NCBI GenBank assembly: GCA_030824965.1
Contig: JAPJQV010000001.1
Location: forward strand, 456,756-520,755
Source of the DNA: Micavibrio sp.
Lineage (GTDB): Bacteria; Pseudomonadota; Alphaproteobacteria; Micavibrionales; Micavibrionaceae
Reading direction: 5' to 3'
Length of the DNA: 64,000 bases
The notes under the pieces are model-generated. The model ran no database searches and was not told the DNA's origin. It saw only the letters and a list, made by a program, of their open reading frames with translations. The translations under genes and the position numbers were made by a program. Of this stretch, positions 50,868-59,175 are shown piece by piece; positions within the stretch are counted from its first letter, which is position 1, and every line of letters starts with the position of its first letter.

Positions 50868-52053
50868 GAATGAAGTACTCCTTGTTTTCACGGATCATAT
50901 CTACGAACCGTCCAAACAAATAATGGCTATCTGTAGGGCCGGGTGAAGCTTCCGGGTGGTATTGCACCGAGAAGGCCGGTTTATCTTTGACGCGAAGTCC
51001 TTCATTCGATTGGTCAAAGAGGGATATATGCGTAGCCTCGACATTCGCTGGAAGGCTTGTCTCAATAACTTCGAAGCCATGGTTTTGCGAGGTAATCTCC
51101 ACTTTGCCGGTAAAAATATCTTTGACCGGCTGGTTCGCGCCGCGATGGCCTAAATGCATTTTTGATGTCTTTCCGCCCAGCGCAAGAGCGAGCATCTGAT
51201 GCCCAAGGCAAATTCCAAAAATTGGCATGTTTTGGTCAAGGAGTTTTTTGATAACCGGAACCGCGTATTTCCCGGTCGCCGCCGGATCACCCGGACCGTT
51301 GGATAGAAAGACACCATCAGGTTTATGCGCCATAATATCTTCGACCGTGGAAGAAGCAGGGACAACAGTGACCTTGCAACCGCTGGCTGCAAGACAACGC
51401 AGAATGTTACGCTTCGCTCCGTAATCGATCGCGACGACATTGAACTCAGGATTGGCTTGTTTGCGATAGCCTTCCTTTAAATCCCAAAGCGTTTCATCCC
51501 AGAAATAGGTTTGGGTACAGGATACTTCTTTCGCTAGATCGAGACCGTCAAGACCTGACCATGCTTGCGCCTGTTTTAATAAGGCTTCGAGATCGAATTT
51601 GCCATCGGCTTTATAGGCGATCACGCCGTTCGGAGCGCCAGTATCGCGGATACGCGCCGTTAAGGCTCGGGTATCGATACCGGATATGCCAGGCAAGTCG
51701 TAACTTTTAAGCCAGGCATCGAGATGTTTCCCCGACCGCCAGTTGGATGGATTGGTGATATCTTCGCGGACAATCAAGCCACTAGCAACCGCATTGATGG
51801 TTTCTATATCTTCTTCATTCGTGCCGGTGTTGCCGATATGTGGAAAAGTGAAAGCGATGATCTGGCTGGCATAGGACGGATCGGTCAGAATTTCCTGATA
51901 CCCAGTCATGGATGTATTAAAACAAATCTCGCCAACCTTTGTTATTTCGGCGCCAAAACCTTTGCCCCACAGAACGGTTCCGTCATTAAGGACAATGACG
52001 CCAGTTGCATCTTTAGGTTGCTGGGAAGATTTTAATTTTGCTGTGTCAGCCAT
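50854..52053 (-). CDS. carA: Carbamoyl-phosphate synthase small subunit (glutamine amidotransferase)
   Basis: 399 residues, standard. CarA releases ammonia from glutamine for CarB. The N-terminal domain starts with GVIVLNDGTVLWGKGFGAE and CFNTSMTGYQEILTDPSYASQII; the class I amidotransferase triad is in GICLGHQMLALALG (Cys), QYHPEASPGPTDS (His-x-Glu) with the oxyanion VFLSNGPGDPAA. It heads the run carA-ICMT-CA-carB on the minus strand and is divergent from yqeY across 126 nt that must carry both promoters. The assignment is secure. Confidence 0.97.
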   Translation of the reverse strand: MADTAKLKSSQQPKDATGVIVLNDGTVLWGKGFGAEITKVGEICFNTSMTGYQEILTDPSYASQIIAFTFPHIGNTGTNEEDIETINAVASGLIVREDITNPSNWRSGKHLDAWLKSYDLPGISGIDTRALTARIRDTGAPNGVIAYKADGKFDLEALLKQAQAWSGLDGLDLAKEVSCTQTYFWDETLWDLKEGYRKQANPEFNVVAIDYGAKRNILRCLAASGCKVTVVPASSTVEDIMAHKPDGVFLSNGPGDPAATGKYAVPVIKKLLDQNMPIFGICLGHQMLALALGGKTSKMHLGHRGANQPVKDIFTGKVEITSQNHGFEVIETSLPANVEATHISLFDQSNEGLRVKDKPAFSVQYHPEASPGPTDSHYLFGRFVDMIRENKEYFIHEPT

Positions 52054-52179
52054 GATCTAGCGTCTTTCTTTTTGTAAGGCACTAGAAAGCGATTTTAATA
52101 ACGAAAATCTATGTCTTGTACAACATGAATCTTGATGTTCACCGGTTTTTCTGCGAAATCTGTGCGCAGGAGAATTAAA

Positions 52180-52641
52180 ATGTCAAAACGCGCTGAAATT
52201 ACCACTGCCATGAAAGAAGCCATGAAAGCGAAAGATGAGCTAATGCTCTCCACAACGCGCCTGATTCTGGCAAAAATGAAGGAACTGGATATTGAAGACC
52301 GCGCCAAGGGAAATGCGGAAGGCATCGGCGATTCCCAAATCCTGTCCATGATGCAGGGGATGATCAAGCAACGAGCTGAATCTGCCAAGGTTTATATCGA
52401 AGGTAACCGCCCGGAGCTAGCTGAAAAAGAGCAGAGCGAAATCAAGGCCATCGAAACTTTCCTGCCAAAACAATTGTCCGATGCGGAGATTGAGCAAGTC
52501 GTAGCCGATATTGTCATCAAAACCGGCGCGACCTCTGTCAAAGACATGGGCAAGGTAATGGCCGAGCTTAAAGCCAATTACGCCGGCCAGCTCGACATGG
52601 GCAAAGCTGGGGCGGTAATTAAGGCTAAGTTGGGCGGTTAG
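52180..52641 (+). CDS. GatB/YqeY domain-containing protein
   Basis: 153 residues from ATG 52180, with AGGAG 9 nt upstream; the open frame continues to 52132 but that part has no family similarity. The family is a small helical protein related to the tail of the GatB amidotransferase subunit; its role in tRNA-dependent amidation is not settled. Marks: ITTAMKEAMKAKDELMLSTTRLILAKMKELDIEDRAKG, the ETFLPKQLSDAEIEQVV segment and DMGKVMAELKANYAGQLDMGKAGAVIKAKL. carA-yqeY-dnaG-rpoD proximity is common in alphaproteobacteria. Confidence 0.93.
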   Translation: MSKRAEITTAMKEAMKAKDELMLSTTRLILAKMKELDIEDRAKGNAEGIGDSQILSMMQGMIKQRAESAKVYIEGNRPELAEKEQSEIKAIETFLPKQLSDAEIEQVVADIVIKTGATSVKDMGKVMAELKANYAGQLDMGKAGAVIKAKLGG

Positions 52642-52651
52642 GCTGTTAAGA

Positions 52652-52687
52652 AAAATTTGATCCCCAGTTGTGGCTGGGGCAAATTTT
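52652..52687. terminator. Hairpin terminator between yqeY and a convergent gene
   Basis: A 6-bp GC stem CCCCAG / CTGGGG with loop TTGTGG is extended by AAAATTT / AAATTTT beyond a small internal loop. It lies between two converging stops and can end both transcripts. Confidence 0.8.
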
Positions 52688-53159
52688 AGTATCCAGGCTT
52701 TATTGGGCCTAATTCGCATTTAGCTATGCCCCAAAGAGTCTGCTGGTATTTTCCGGTTCTCTTGTTTACTTCTGAAATATGCCCGGCATAATTCCCATTT
52801 ATTATGCTTGCAGAAAAAGCTCCACGAATTATGCTTGCAGCTTGAATGTTGAGTATGGAGCCATGAAATGTTGCCTCACAGCTTTCTGGAACAGCTTTGC
52901 ACATTTGGTCGATTACTCGAAGTTCTGGCGTGGGCTCGGTACCAGCAAGCAAATTAAATCTTGTCACTTTCCCTTTTTCATTAGCAGAGAATTCAATTCC
53001 AAAACCATAAATTTTGTTATCAAAGCCACCTATACTCGCTGAAGCGCCTCGGCCATAGCAAATTGCACCAAATTTCTTTTCTGCGGCTTCTGCTGTGGTA
53101 GATGCGGCTAGTGCGGTTCCTATAAATGCTGCTGTAAGTTTCTTTTTGATTGAGTTCAT
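52686..53159 (-). CDS. Secreted small protein of unknown function
   Basis: 157 residues. A signal peptide (KKLTAAFIGTALAASTTAEA, cut after AEA) gives a mature protein of about 130 residues with four cysteines (CYGRG, QMCKAVPESCEATF, IAKCEL), which could pair into two disulphides in the periplasm. It is rich in small residues and beta-prone (FSASIINGNYAGHI), and has the look of a small secreted beta-domain. No family recognised. It stands alone between yqeY and dnaG and interrupts an otherwise common block. Confidence 0.7.
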   Translation of the reverse strand: MNSIKKKLTAAFIGTALAASTTAEAAEKKFGAICYGRGASASIGGFDNKIYGFGIEFSANEKGKVTRFNLLAGTEPTPELRVIDQMCKAVPESCEATFHGSILNIQAASIIRGAFSASIINGNYAGHISEVNKRTGKYQQTLWGIAKCELGPIKPGY

Positions 53160-53280
53160 TATTAATCCCCTTCTTGGTTTAGGTTCTTAACAGTAATTCC
53201 TAACTTTTGTCAAACTTATGTAATCTGTATAAGAAGTTGATAAGTTGCAAATTTCTATCGTATCTCGCTATAACCTCTCC

Positions 53281-55122
53281 ATGTCCATCCCGCCGCGTTT
53301 TGTCGAAGATCTTCGTGATCGCCTGACTTTGTCTGAAATCGTTCAGAGAAAGGTTAAGCTGTCGCGCTCGGGTAGGGAGCATAAGGGGTGTTGTCCGTTT
53401 CATCACGAGAAAACCCCATCATTTTATGTGAACGATGAGAAGCAGTTTTATCATTGTTTCGGTTGCGGGGCGCATGGGGACGCTGTCGGCTTTGTCATGC
53501 AGTCGGACAATCTGTCCTTTATCGAGGCGGTAGAGTCTCTGGCCTCTCAGGCCGGAATGCAGGTTCCTAAGCAATCGCCCGAAGCAATTGAAAGAGCCAA
53601 GACTGAGAAGAGTCTACATTCTCTTTTAGAAGATACCTGTAAATGGTTTGAAGATCGTCTGCGCGAAGGCAAAAACCGCGACGTTTTAGAATATCTTACC
53701 AAGCGTGGTTTAAGCGAGGAAACAATATCGGGTTTTCGCCTCGGCTATGCGCCTGCCGATGATCAGACGCTTCGCAAATTTCTGAAAGATAAAGGCTATA
53801 CCGACGCCCAGATGGTCGAAGCATCCGTCCTGCGGCCGAGCCAGACAGGTCGCGAGCCTTACGGGTTTTTCCGCGATCGGGTCATGTTTCCGGTCGCCGA
53901 TATGCGTGGGCGGATTGTCGCCTTTTCGGGCCGGGTTCTGCCGGAACATATCCGTCCTTTAAAAGACCCGACCAAGAAAGCGCCAAAATATATAAACTCT
54001 ACCGATACGCCGCTCTTTCATAAAGGGCGAATGCTTTATGCTCAGCAACATGCGAGGGCGGCGGCAAATGATCACATGCTTTTGGTCGTGGAAGGCCAGA
54101 TGGATGTGATTGCCTGCAATCAGGCGGGGCTAAAGGGCGCTGTTGCACCGCTTGGCACGGCGCTGACCGAAGACCAGATTTCCGTTTTGTGGAAGATGAT
54201 TCCACATGAAAGAAAAGAGCCAATCCTTTGTTTTGACGGGGATAATGCCGGATACCGTGCGGCAGTACGGGCGGCGGATCGTATCCTTCCGCTATTGAAA
54301 TCCAATCAATCGGTTAAGTTCGCTTTTCTCCCGGAAGGCGAAGATCCGGATACGTTTATTTCGTCTCGTGGTTTATCTGCTTTCGAAGCCAAGCTATCTA
54401 ACTCACTTACACTATTAGATTTTTTATGGACACATCATACGGCAGAAAAAGATTTCTCCTCGCCGGAAATGCGGGCAGGGCTGACGGCTCTATTGGATAG
54501 TCTGGCCGCTAAGATTCAGGATGCGTCCGTTCAATATCACTATAGACAGGCTTTCCGTGATAAGACCCGGGCATTATTTTCCGATACGCAAAGTTTCAAA
54601 AATAAAAAATCTTTTCAAAATAAGGGCTTGAGTACATCTATTACGTTACCGCCTATACGAAAAAAACAGGATTTCGTGCCGCAAATTGTGCTGGCCTCCA
54701 TGCTCAACCATCCATTTCTATATGCGCATTTTTCGGAAGAACTTATCCAGTTACCGATAGAGGAACCTGATTTATCGCGTCTTTTCGGTGCGCTTTTAGA
54801 CTATCTGGGAGCGAATGATACGGAAAGCCTTGACAAACAAGCGCTTAGTCGCCATTTAAGTGAAGTCGGATTGGCCGATATTGCAATGAAACTTACGCAC
54901 GAACGCGTTTACCTCCATGCTGGCTTTTGCCGACCCGATGCCAATCCGGAAACAGCGCTGCAAGGCTTGAAAGACTTGTGGGAAAATTGGGAGAGATCTC
55001 GTCTCGCGGAAGATATCCATTCTGCGCGGGCGGTTTTTCGTCATTCCATGACTCCTGAGAATGAAAGCCGCATGTTCGCGCTTCAGCAAATGCAACGGGA
55101 TAAAGATATAGGAACCGACTGA
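53281..55122 (+). CDS. dnaG: DNA primase
   Basis: 613 residues from ATG 53281 (SIPPRFVEDLRDRLTLSEIV); an earlier open frame start is not family-like. DnaG makes RNA primers at the replication fork. The N-terminal zinc domain is CHC2: Cys 38, His 41, Cys 59 and Cys 62 in CPFH and HCFGCG. The Toprim core shows LLVVEGQMDVIACNQAG, EPILCFDGDNAGYRAA and FAFLPEGEDPDTFI, and the C-terminal domain binds DnaB. No Shine-Dalgarno is evident. rpoD follows after 90 nt, as in many proteobacteria. Confidence 0.96.
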   Translation: MSIPPRFVEDLRDRLTLSEIVQRKVKLSRSGREHKGCCPFHHEKTPSFYVNDEKQFYHCFGCGAHGDAVGFVMQSDNLSFIEAVESLASQAGMQVPKQSPEAIERAKTEKSLHSLLEDTCKWFEDRLREGKNRDVLEYLTKRGLSEETISGFRLGYAPADDQTLRKFLKDKGYTDAQMVEASVLRPSQTGREPYGFFRDRVMFPVADMRGRIVAFSGRVLPEHIRPLKDPTKKAPKYINSTDTPLFHKGRMLYAQQHARAAANDHMLLVVEGQMDVIACNQAGLKGAVAPLGTALTEDQISVLWKMIPHERKEPILCFDGDNAGYRAAVRAADRILPLLKSNQSVKFAFLPEGEDPDTFISSRGLSAFEAKLSNSLTLLDFLWTHHTAEKDFSSPEMRAGLTALLDSLAAKIQDASVQYHYRQAFRDKTRALFSDTQSFKNKKSFQNKGLSTSITLPPIRKKQDFVPQIVLASMLNHPFLYAHFSEELIQLPIEEPDLSRLFGALLDYLGANDTESLDKQALSRHLSEVGLADIAMKLTHERVYLHAGFCRPDANPETALQGLKDLWENWERSRLAEDIHSARAVFRHSMTPENESRMFALQQMQRDKDIGTD

Positions 55123-55212
55123 TAACTAAGTTGGCAACTTCCTCTACCCCTTTGTTTTTTCTGCAAATTCAGGTTAAATCGGCGAATCGGAATATTCAGG
55201 TAAACGGAAAAC

Positions 55213-57480
55213 ATGGCAATGGCGGCAAAGAAACCGGCGAAACAGGCACCAAAAGCACAGGCAAAAAAAACGCCAGTAGCAGCAAAAAAATCTTCTCCGG
55301 CAAAGCCCGTTTCAAAGGCCGCAGCAAAATCTGCCTCTAAACCCGTTCTCAAAGCCGCAGTAAAGCCTGCTCCCCAAAAAACAATCACCAAAGAAAAAGC
55401 GAAGGTTTCCGAACCCGCTGCAAAAACGCTACCAAAGTCAGTATCAAAAGAAATGCCCAAAGAAACAGTAGTTGCCAAAAAAACAGTTAAGATGCCGAAA
55501 GCGGCTAAAGAAAAACCAGAAGTCAAGCCAAGCACAGAATCCGGTCTTGTAACGGGGCAGAAAGGCAATCTTGAAAAGGTTCTAAAAAAACTTATTGCCA
55601 AAGGGAAAGAGCGCGGCTTTTTAACCTATGATGAAATCAACAATGCAATTCCTGCAGAAGAACATTCCTCCGATCAGATAGAAGACGCGATGTCGATGAT
55701 TACAGATTCGGGCGTTCAACTTGTCGACAGTGCCGATGACGTAACTGAAGAAGCGGAGACGAAAGAGAAATCCGAGGACGAAGAATACGAAGGCGGCGGT
55801 AATATCTCAGACGACGATACCGGGCGTACCGATGACCCTGTACGTATGTATTTGCGCGAAATGGGTTCGGTAGAACTTTTGTCACGTGAAGGCGAAATAG
55901 CAATTGCCAAACGTATCGAAGCGGGCCGCGAAACGATGATCGGCGGTATTTGTGAATCGCCGCTCGCGATTGAGGCAATTATCGCGTGGTACGAAGCTTT
56001 GGTCAAAGGCGATATTCTTTTACGCGAGGTGATCGATCTGGACGCTACATACGGTGGCGATGCCAGCGGCTTTAATGCGGCACCGGCTGGTTTTACACCT
56101 CCGGCACCTGCACCGAAAGAAAAACCTGCGAAAGCGGCGCCTCCTGCCGAAGGCGAAAACGCCGAAGGTGAAGGCGGCGAGGGTGGCGAAGCCTCCGGCG
56201 GCGGCGAGGACGAGGAAAACTCGATTTCTCTGGCTGCGATGGAAGCTGAACTGGCCCCGAAAGTGTTCCCGATTTTCGAGAATATTAAAAAGACATACAA
56301 GAAGCTGCAAAAAGCCCAGCAGGAAAAAATTGAAGCCGGAAAAGCGGCAACGCCTGCGCTGCTCAAAAAATACGACGCGCTCAAACTTGAAATGGTCGGC
56401 TTTATGGATGAAGTTAAGCTTCATAACGCCCGTATCGAACAGCTTCTGGATCGTCTCTATAAAATGAACCGCGAACTGGTCGGTCTGGAAAGCAAGCTTC
56501 TGCGCATGGCGATGGATGTCGGCGTAAAACGCGAAGACTTCCTTGAAAACTACGAGAAGGCGCTTCTTGGCACGAAATGGCAGGAAAAAGTTAAGGCTCT
56601 TCCGGGCAAGAACTGGCCGAAATTCCTCGAGAAATATCCAAACGAAGTTACGGCGATCAAGGTTCAGGTCGATTCTATCGCCGAAGAAGCTTCGCTGCCT
56701 TTGATGGAATTCAAACGCATCGTAACAACCGTTCAGAAAGGCGATAAGGAATCCAACCGCGCCAAGAAAGAAATGGTTGAGGCAAACTTGCGCCTCGTTA
56801 TCTCTATCGCGAAGAAATACACCAACCGTGGTCTGCAATTCCTCGATTTGATTCAGGAAGGAAATATCGGCCTGATGAAGGCGGTCGATAAATTCGAATA
56901 CCGCCGCGGCTATAAATTCTCGACTTATGCGACATGGTGGATCCGTCAAGCGATCACGCGTTCTATCGCGGATCAGGCGCGGACAATCCGTATTCCGGTC
57001 CACATGATCGAAACGATTAATAAACTGGTTCGCACATCCCGCCAGATGATGCACGAAATCGGTCGTGAGCCGACACCGGAAGAACTGGCCGAGCGTCTGC
57101 ACATGCCGCTTGATAAAGTTCGCAAAGTCTTGAAAATCGCGAAAGAACCAGTTTCTCTTGAAACGCCGATTGGTGATGAAGAAGATTCATCCTTAGGAGA
57201 TTTTATCGAAGACAAAAACGCGCTTCTGCCGGTTGAATCTGCGATCCAGTCCAACTTGCGCGAAACGACAACCCGCGTACTCGCAACACTGACGCCGCGT
57301 GAAGAACGCGTCCTTCGCATGAGGTTCGGTATCGGTATGAATACAGATCATACGCTGGAAGAAGTGGGTCAGCAGTTTAATGTTACGCGGGAACGTATCC
57401 GTCAGATTGAGGCGAAAGCTTTGCGGAAACTGAAACATCCGAGCCGATCGCGTAAGCTCAGGAGCTTCTTGGATACTTAA
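55213..57480 (+). CDS. rpoD: RNA polymerase sigma-70 factor, with Lys/Ala/Pro-rich N-terminal tail
   Basis: 755 residues, longer than E. coli (613). Residues 1-115 form a Lys/Ala/Pro-rich tail (KKPAKQAPKAQAKKTPVAAKK) resembling the tails of histone H1-like proteins. Region 1.1 follows (118-170, LKKLIAKGKERGFLTYDEIN), then region 1.2 (DPVRMYLREMG), a non-conserved region with an Ala/Pro/Gly/Glu insertion (about 285-340), regions 2-2.4 (YKFSTYATWWIRQAITRSI, RTIRIPVHMIETINK), 3 and 4.2 (HTLEEVGQQFNVTRERIRQIEAKALRKL). It is the housekeeping sigma. The DUF4145 gene starts 3 nt past its stop. Confidence 0.96.
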   Translation: MAMAAKKPAKQAPKAQAKKTPVAAKKSSPAKPVSKAAAKSASKPVLKAAVKPAPQKTITKEKAKVSEPAAKTLPKSVSKEMPKETVVAKKTVKMPKAAKEKPEVKPSTESGLVTGQKGNLEKVLKKLIAKGKERGFLTYDEINNAIPAEEHSSDQIEDAMSMITDSGVQLVDSADDVTEEAETKEKSEDEEYEGGGNISDDDTGRTDDPVRMYLREMGSVELLSREGEIAIAKRIEAGRETMIGGICESPLAIEAIIAWYEALVKGDILLREVIDLDATYGGDASGFNAAPAGFTPPAPAPKEKPAKAAPPAEGENAEGEGGEGGEASGGGEDEENSISLAAMEAELAPKVFPIFENIKKTYKKLQKAQQEKIEAGKAATPALLKKYDALKLEMVGFMDEVKLHNARIEQLLDRLYKMNRELVGLESKLLRMAMDVGVKREDFLENYEKALLGTKWQEKVKALPGKNWPKFLEKYPNEVTAIKVQVDSIAEEASLPLMEFKRIVTTVQKGDKESNRAKKEMVEANLRLVISIAKKYTNRGLQFLDLIQEGNIGLMKAVDKFEYRRGYKFSTYATWWIRQAITRSIADQARTIRIPVHMIETINKLVRTSRQMMHEIGREPTPEELAERLHMPLDKVRKVLKIAKEPVSLETPIGDEEDSSLGDFIEDKNALLPVESAIQSNLRETTTRVLATLTPREERVLRMRFGIGMNTDHTLEEVGQQFNVTRERIRQIEAKALRKLKHPSRSRKLRSFLDT

Positions 57481-57483
57481 CAA

Positions 57484-58224
57484 ATGGATCCTTTCTTTTG
57501 GAAATGCCCTTTTTGCAATCGAGACCAAACGGTTAACGAAAGAAATTATTCTAGCAATCAAGCAACTTTGCCAACTACAGATATTTCACTTCAAGGTGCG
57601 GTTGCAATTTGGGCTAGTTCTATCACTTGTTCAAATCCTGAATGTAGAAAAATTGAGTTAAAAGCTACTTTAAATAACTACGTCTACAACACACATGGAG
57701 GCATTAGTTTAAGGCAAGATATTTATTCATGGGATTTGCTACCTGAAAGCCATGCAAAGCCACAACCAGAATTTATTCCGTTAGTACTTAGACAAGATTA
57801 TTACGAAGCTTGTAAAATATCTAAGTTGAGTCCTAAAGCTAGTGCCACTTTGTCGCGAAGATGCGTGCAAGGGATGATTAGGGATTTTTGTAAAATATCT
57901 AAAGATCGTTTAATTGATGAAATTAGAGAGCTTAAAAAATTAACAGATGAAGGAAAACTTCCGCCAGGCGTTACAATAGAAACTGTAGATGCAATTGATC
58001 ATATAAGAACTATAGGAAATATTGGAGCGCATTTCGAAAAAGACATTAATGTTATTGTAGATGTTGATGAAGGTGAATCGCAAACCCTTATAGAGTTGAT
58101 AGAAATGTTATTTGAAGACTGGTATGTAGCGTCGGAGCAAAGAAATAAAAGATTAGCCAGAATTCAAGCTATAAGCGAAAAAAAACAAGCTGATAAAAAG
58201 CCTAACAAGGCTGTTGAAGTATAG
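57484..58224 (+). CDS. DUF4145 domain-containing protein with N-terminal zinc ribbon, AT-rich
   Basis: 246 residues. An N-terminal CPFC...C..C ribbon (Cys 8, Cys 11, ~Cys 49 and Cys 54) and a central helical domain (about 95-205, SPKASATLSRRCVQGMIRDFC, VDAIDHIRTIGNIGAHFEKDINV) match DUF4145. In other genomes this domain occurs alone or with restriction-modification or defence genes, but the function is unknown. The gene begins 3 nt past rpoD and is clearly more AT-rich than all its neighbours, with long runs of A/T-ending codons, suggesting transfer. It ends with a Lys-rich tail (KKQADKKPNKAVEV). It could be cotranscribed with rpoD. Confidence 0.75.
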   Translation: MDPFFWKCPFCNRDQTVNERNYSSNQATLPTTDISLQGAVAIWASSITCSNPECRKIELKATLNNYVYNTHGGISLRQDIYSWDLLPESHAKPQPEFIPLVLRQDYYEACKISKLSPKASATLSRRCVQGMIRDFCKISKDRLIDEIRELKKLTDEGKLPPGVTIETVDAIDHIRTIGNIGAHFEKDINVIVDVDEGESQTLIELIEMLFEDWYVASEQRNKRLARIQAISEKKQADKKPNKAVEV

Positions 58225-58280
58225 GAACTTAGTTTTGTTCTTAATGGTTGGCTTCCTATAACAAAAAAAGGAATCAAATC

Positions 58281-58553
58281 ATGGCACGTTCAGGTTACGA
58301 AACACCTCCCGATATTTTAGAACTTCTCGACGGCGTTGAGTTTCCGGCATCGCAGGCCGATTTGATTTCCTATGCTTATGATCAGGATGCTTCGGAAGAA
58401 GCGGTGGAAGTTTTGCGCGCTCTTCCGGATTCGACGTTTAATCACCTCGAAGATGTGCGTGAAAATCTGGGGCGCATCGAAGAATTGCCGGGCGTCCAGC
58501 AATGGGGGTCTGAGCCATCCGAAGATATGCCGCATAACCCTGATCGGGTTTAA
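58281..58553 (+). CDS. DUF2795 domain-containing protein
   Basis: 90 residues from ATG 58281, with AAGGA 9 nt upstream. The compact helical domain (PDILELLDGVEFPASQADLISYAYDQDASEEAVEVLRALPDSTFNHLEDV) matches DUF2795, a small family of unknown function. The charged C-terminus is variable. Its stop overlaps the convergent LOG gene by 3 nt. Confidence 0.8.
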   Translation: MARSGYETPPDILELLDGVEFPASQADLISYAYDQDASEEAVEVLRALPDSTFNHLEDVRENLGRIEELPGVQQWGSEPSEDMPHNPDRV

Positions 58554-59164
58554 GCGACTGCCGCCTCTTTCTTTTTCATCAGTACCGATAAACTCGGCAG
58601 TCCATTTTTTGCATAGTCAGCGATGATGCCAAGGGCGGCTTTGGCGTCATCAACGAAGTGAAACATCGAAAGTTTCTCCGGTGAGACACAACCGTCCTTG
58701 ACGCAACGCTCCATTTGAATCTTGCTCCCTTCAAAAAAATTGTCGGTGTTAAGGACGACAACGGGCTTCATTGGGCCTGACTCATTGATATAGCTTTCGA
58801 TATCATTGGCTGCGGCGGCTTCCCACATTTCATCAAGCGTGCCAATGCCGCCTGCGAGAACGACGACCAGGTCGCATTCGAACAACATCTTTTCCTTACG
58901 GGCAAAAAGGTTCTCAACCAATTCGGTGACCACAGTCGGGTGAGGGACTTCTGGAGATGCCTTGTTAAAGATGTCAGGGATAATGCCGATGATTTTCGAT
59001 CCGGCTGCGGCTGCGGATCCAGCGCATACGGCCATAAGACCTTGATTGCCGCCACCATAAATGACCTCATGTCCGTCCTGTCCCAGGCCATGGCCTAAAT
59101 TAATGGCGTCAGTGACATAAGAGTCTCGAAGGTCGCGGGAAGAGGCGCAAATCAGTATTTTCAT
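58550..59164 (-). CDS. LOG-family protein (cytokinin riboside 5'-monophosphate phosphoribohydrolase-like)
   Basis: 204 residues from ATG 59164 (MKILICASSRDLRDSY). The LOG/TIGR00730 family hydrolyses nucleoside 5'-monophosphates, releasing the base; plant members activate cytokinins. The family motifs GGGNQGLM (46-53) and GGIGTLDEMWEA are present, but the second lacks the usual Pro before GG (AGGIGT). It may act in nucleotide recycling. Its gene starts 11 nt past the stop of the secreted HEYFH-motif gene and is likely cotranscribed; it overlaps the DUF2795 gene by 4 nt tail to tail. Confidence 0.87.
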   Translation of the reverse strand: MKILICASSRDLRDSYVTDAINLGHGLGQDGHEVIYGGGNQGLMAVCAGSAAAAGSKIIGIIPDIFNKASPEVPHPTVVTELVENLFARKEKMLFECDLVVVLAGGIGTLDEMWEAAAANDIESYINESGPMKPVVVLNTDNFFEGSKIQMERCVKDGCVSPEKLSMFHFVDDAKAALGIIADYAKNGLPSLSVLMKKKEAAVA

Positions 59165-59175
59165 TTTAAATCTCG

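Noticed and set aside
52054..52179. Possible pyrimidine- or arginine-responsive leader or riboswitch before carA
   Set aside because: No leader peptide with Arg codons, no paired terminator/antiterminator and no known riboswitch fold is visible in the 126 nt.
53210..53245. TTGTCA...TATAAG promoter-like pair upstream of dnaG
   Set aside because: Spacing of about 15 nt is short and several alternatives in this AT-rich gap score equally; not listed as a feature.
56020..57102. 360-codon open frame on the minus strand opposite rpoD
   Set aside because: Antisense to conserved sigma regions 1.2-3; Phe/Arg-rich, low-complexity translation without motifs.
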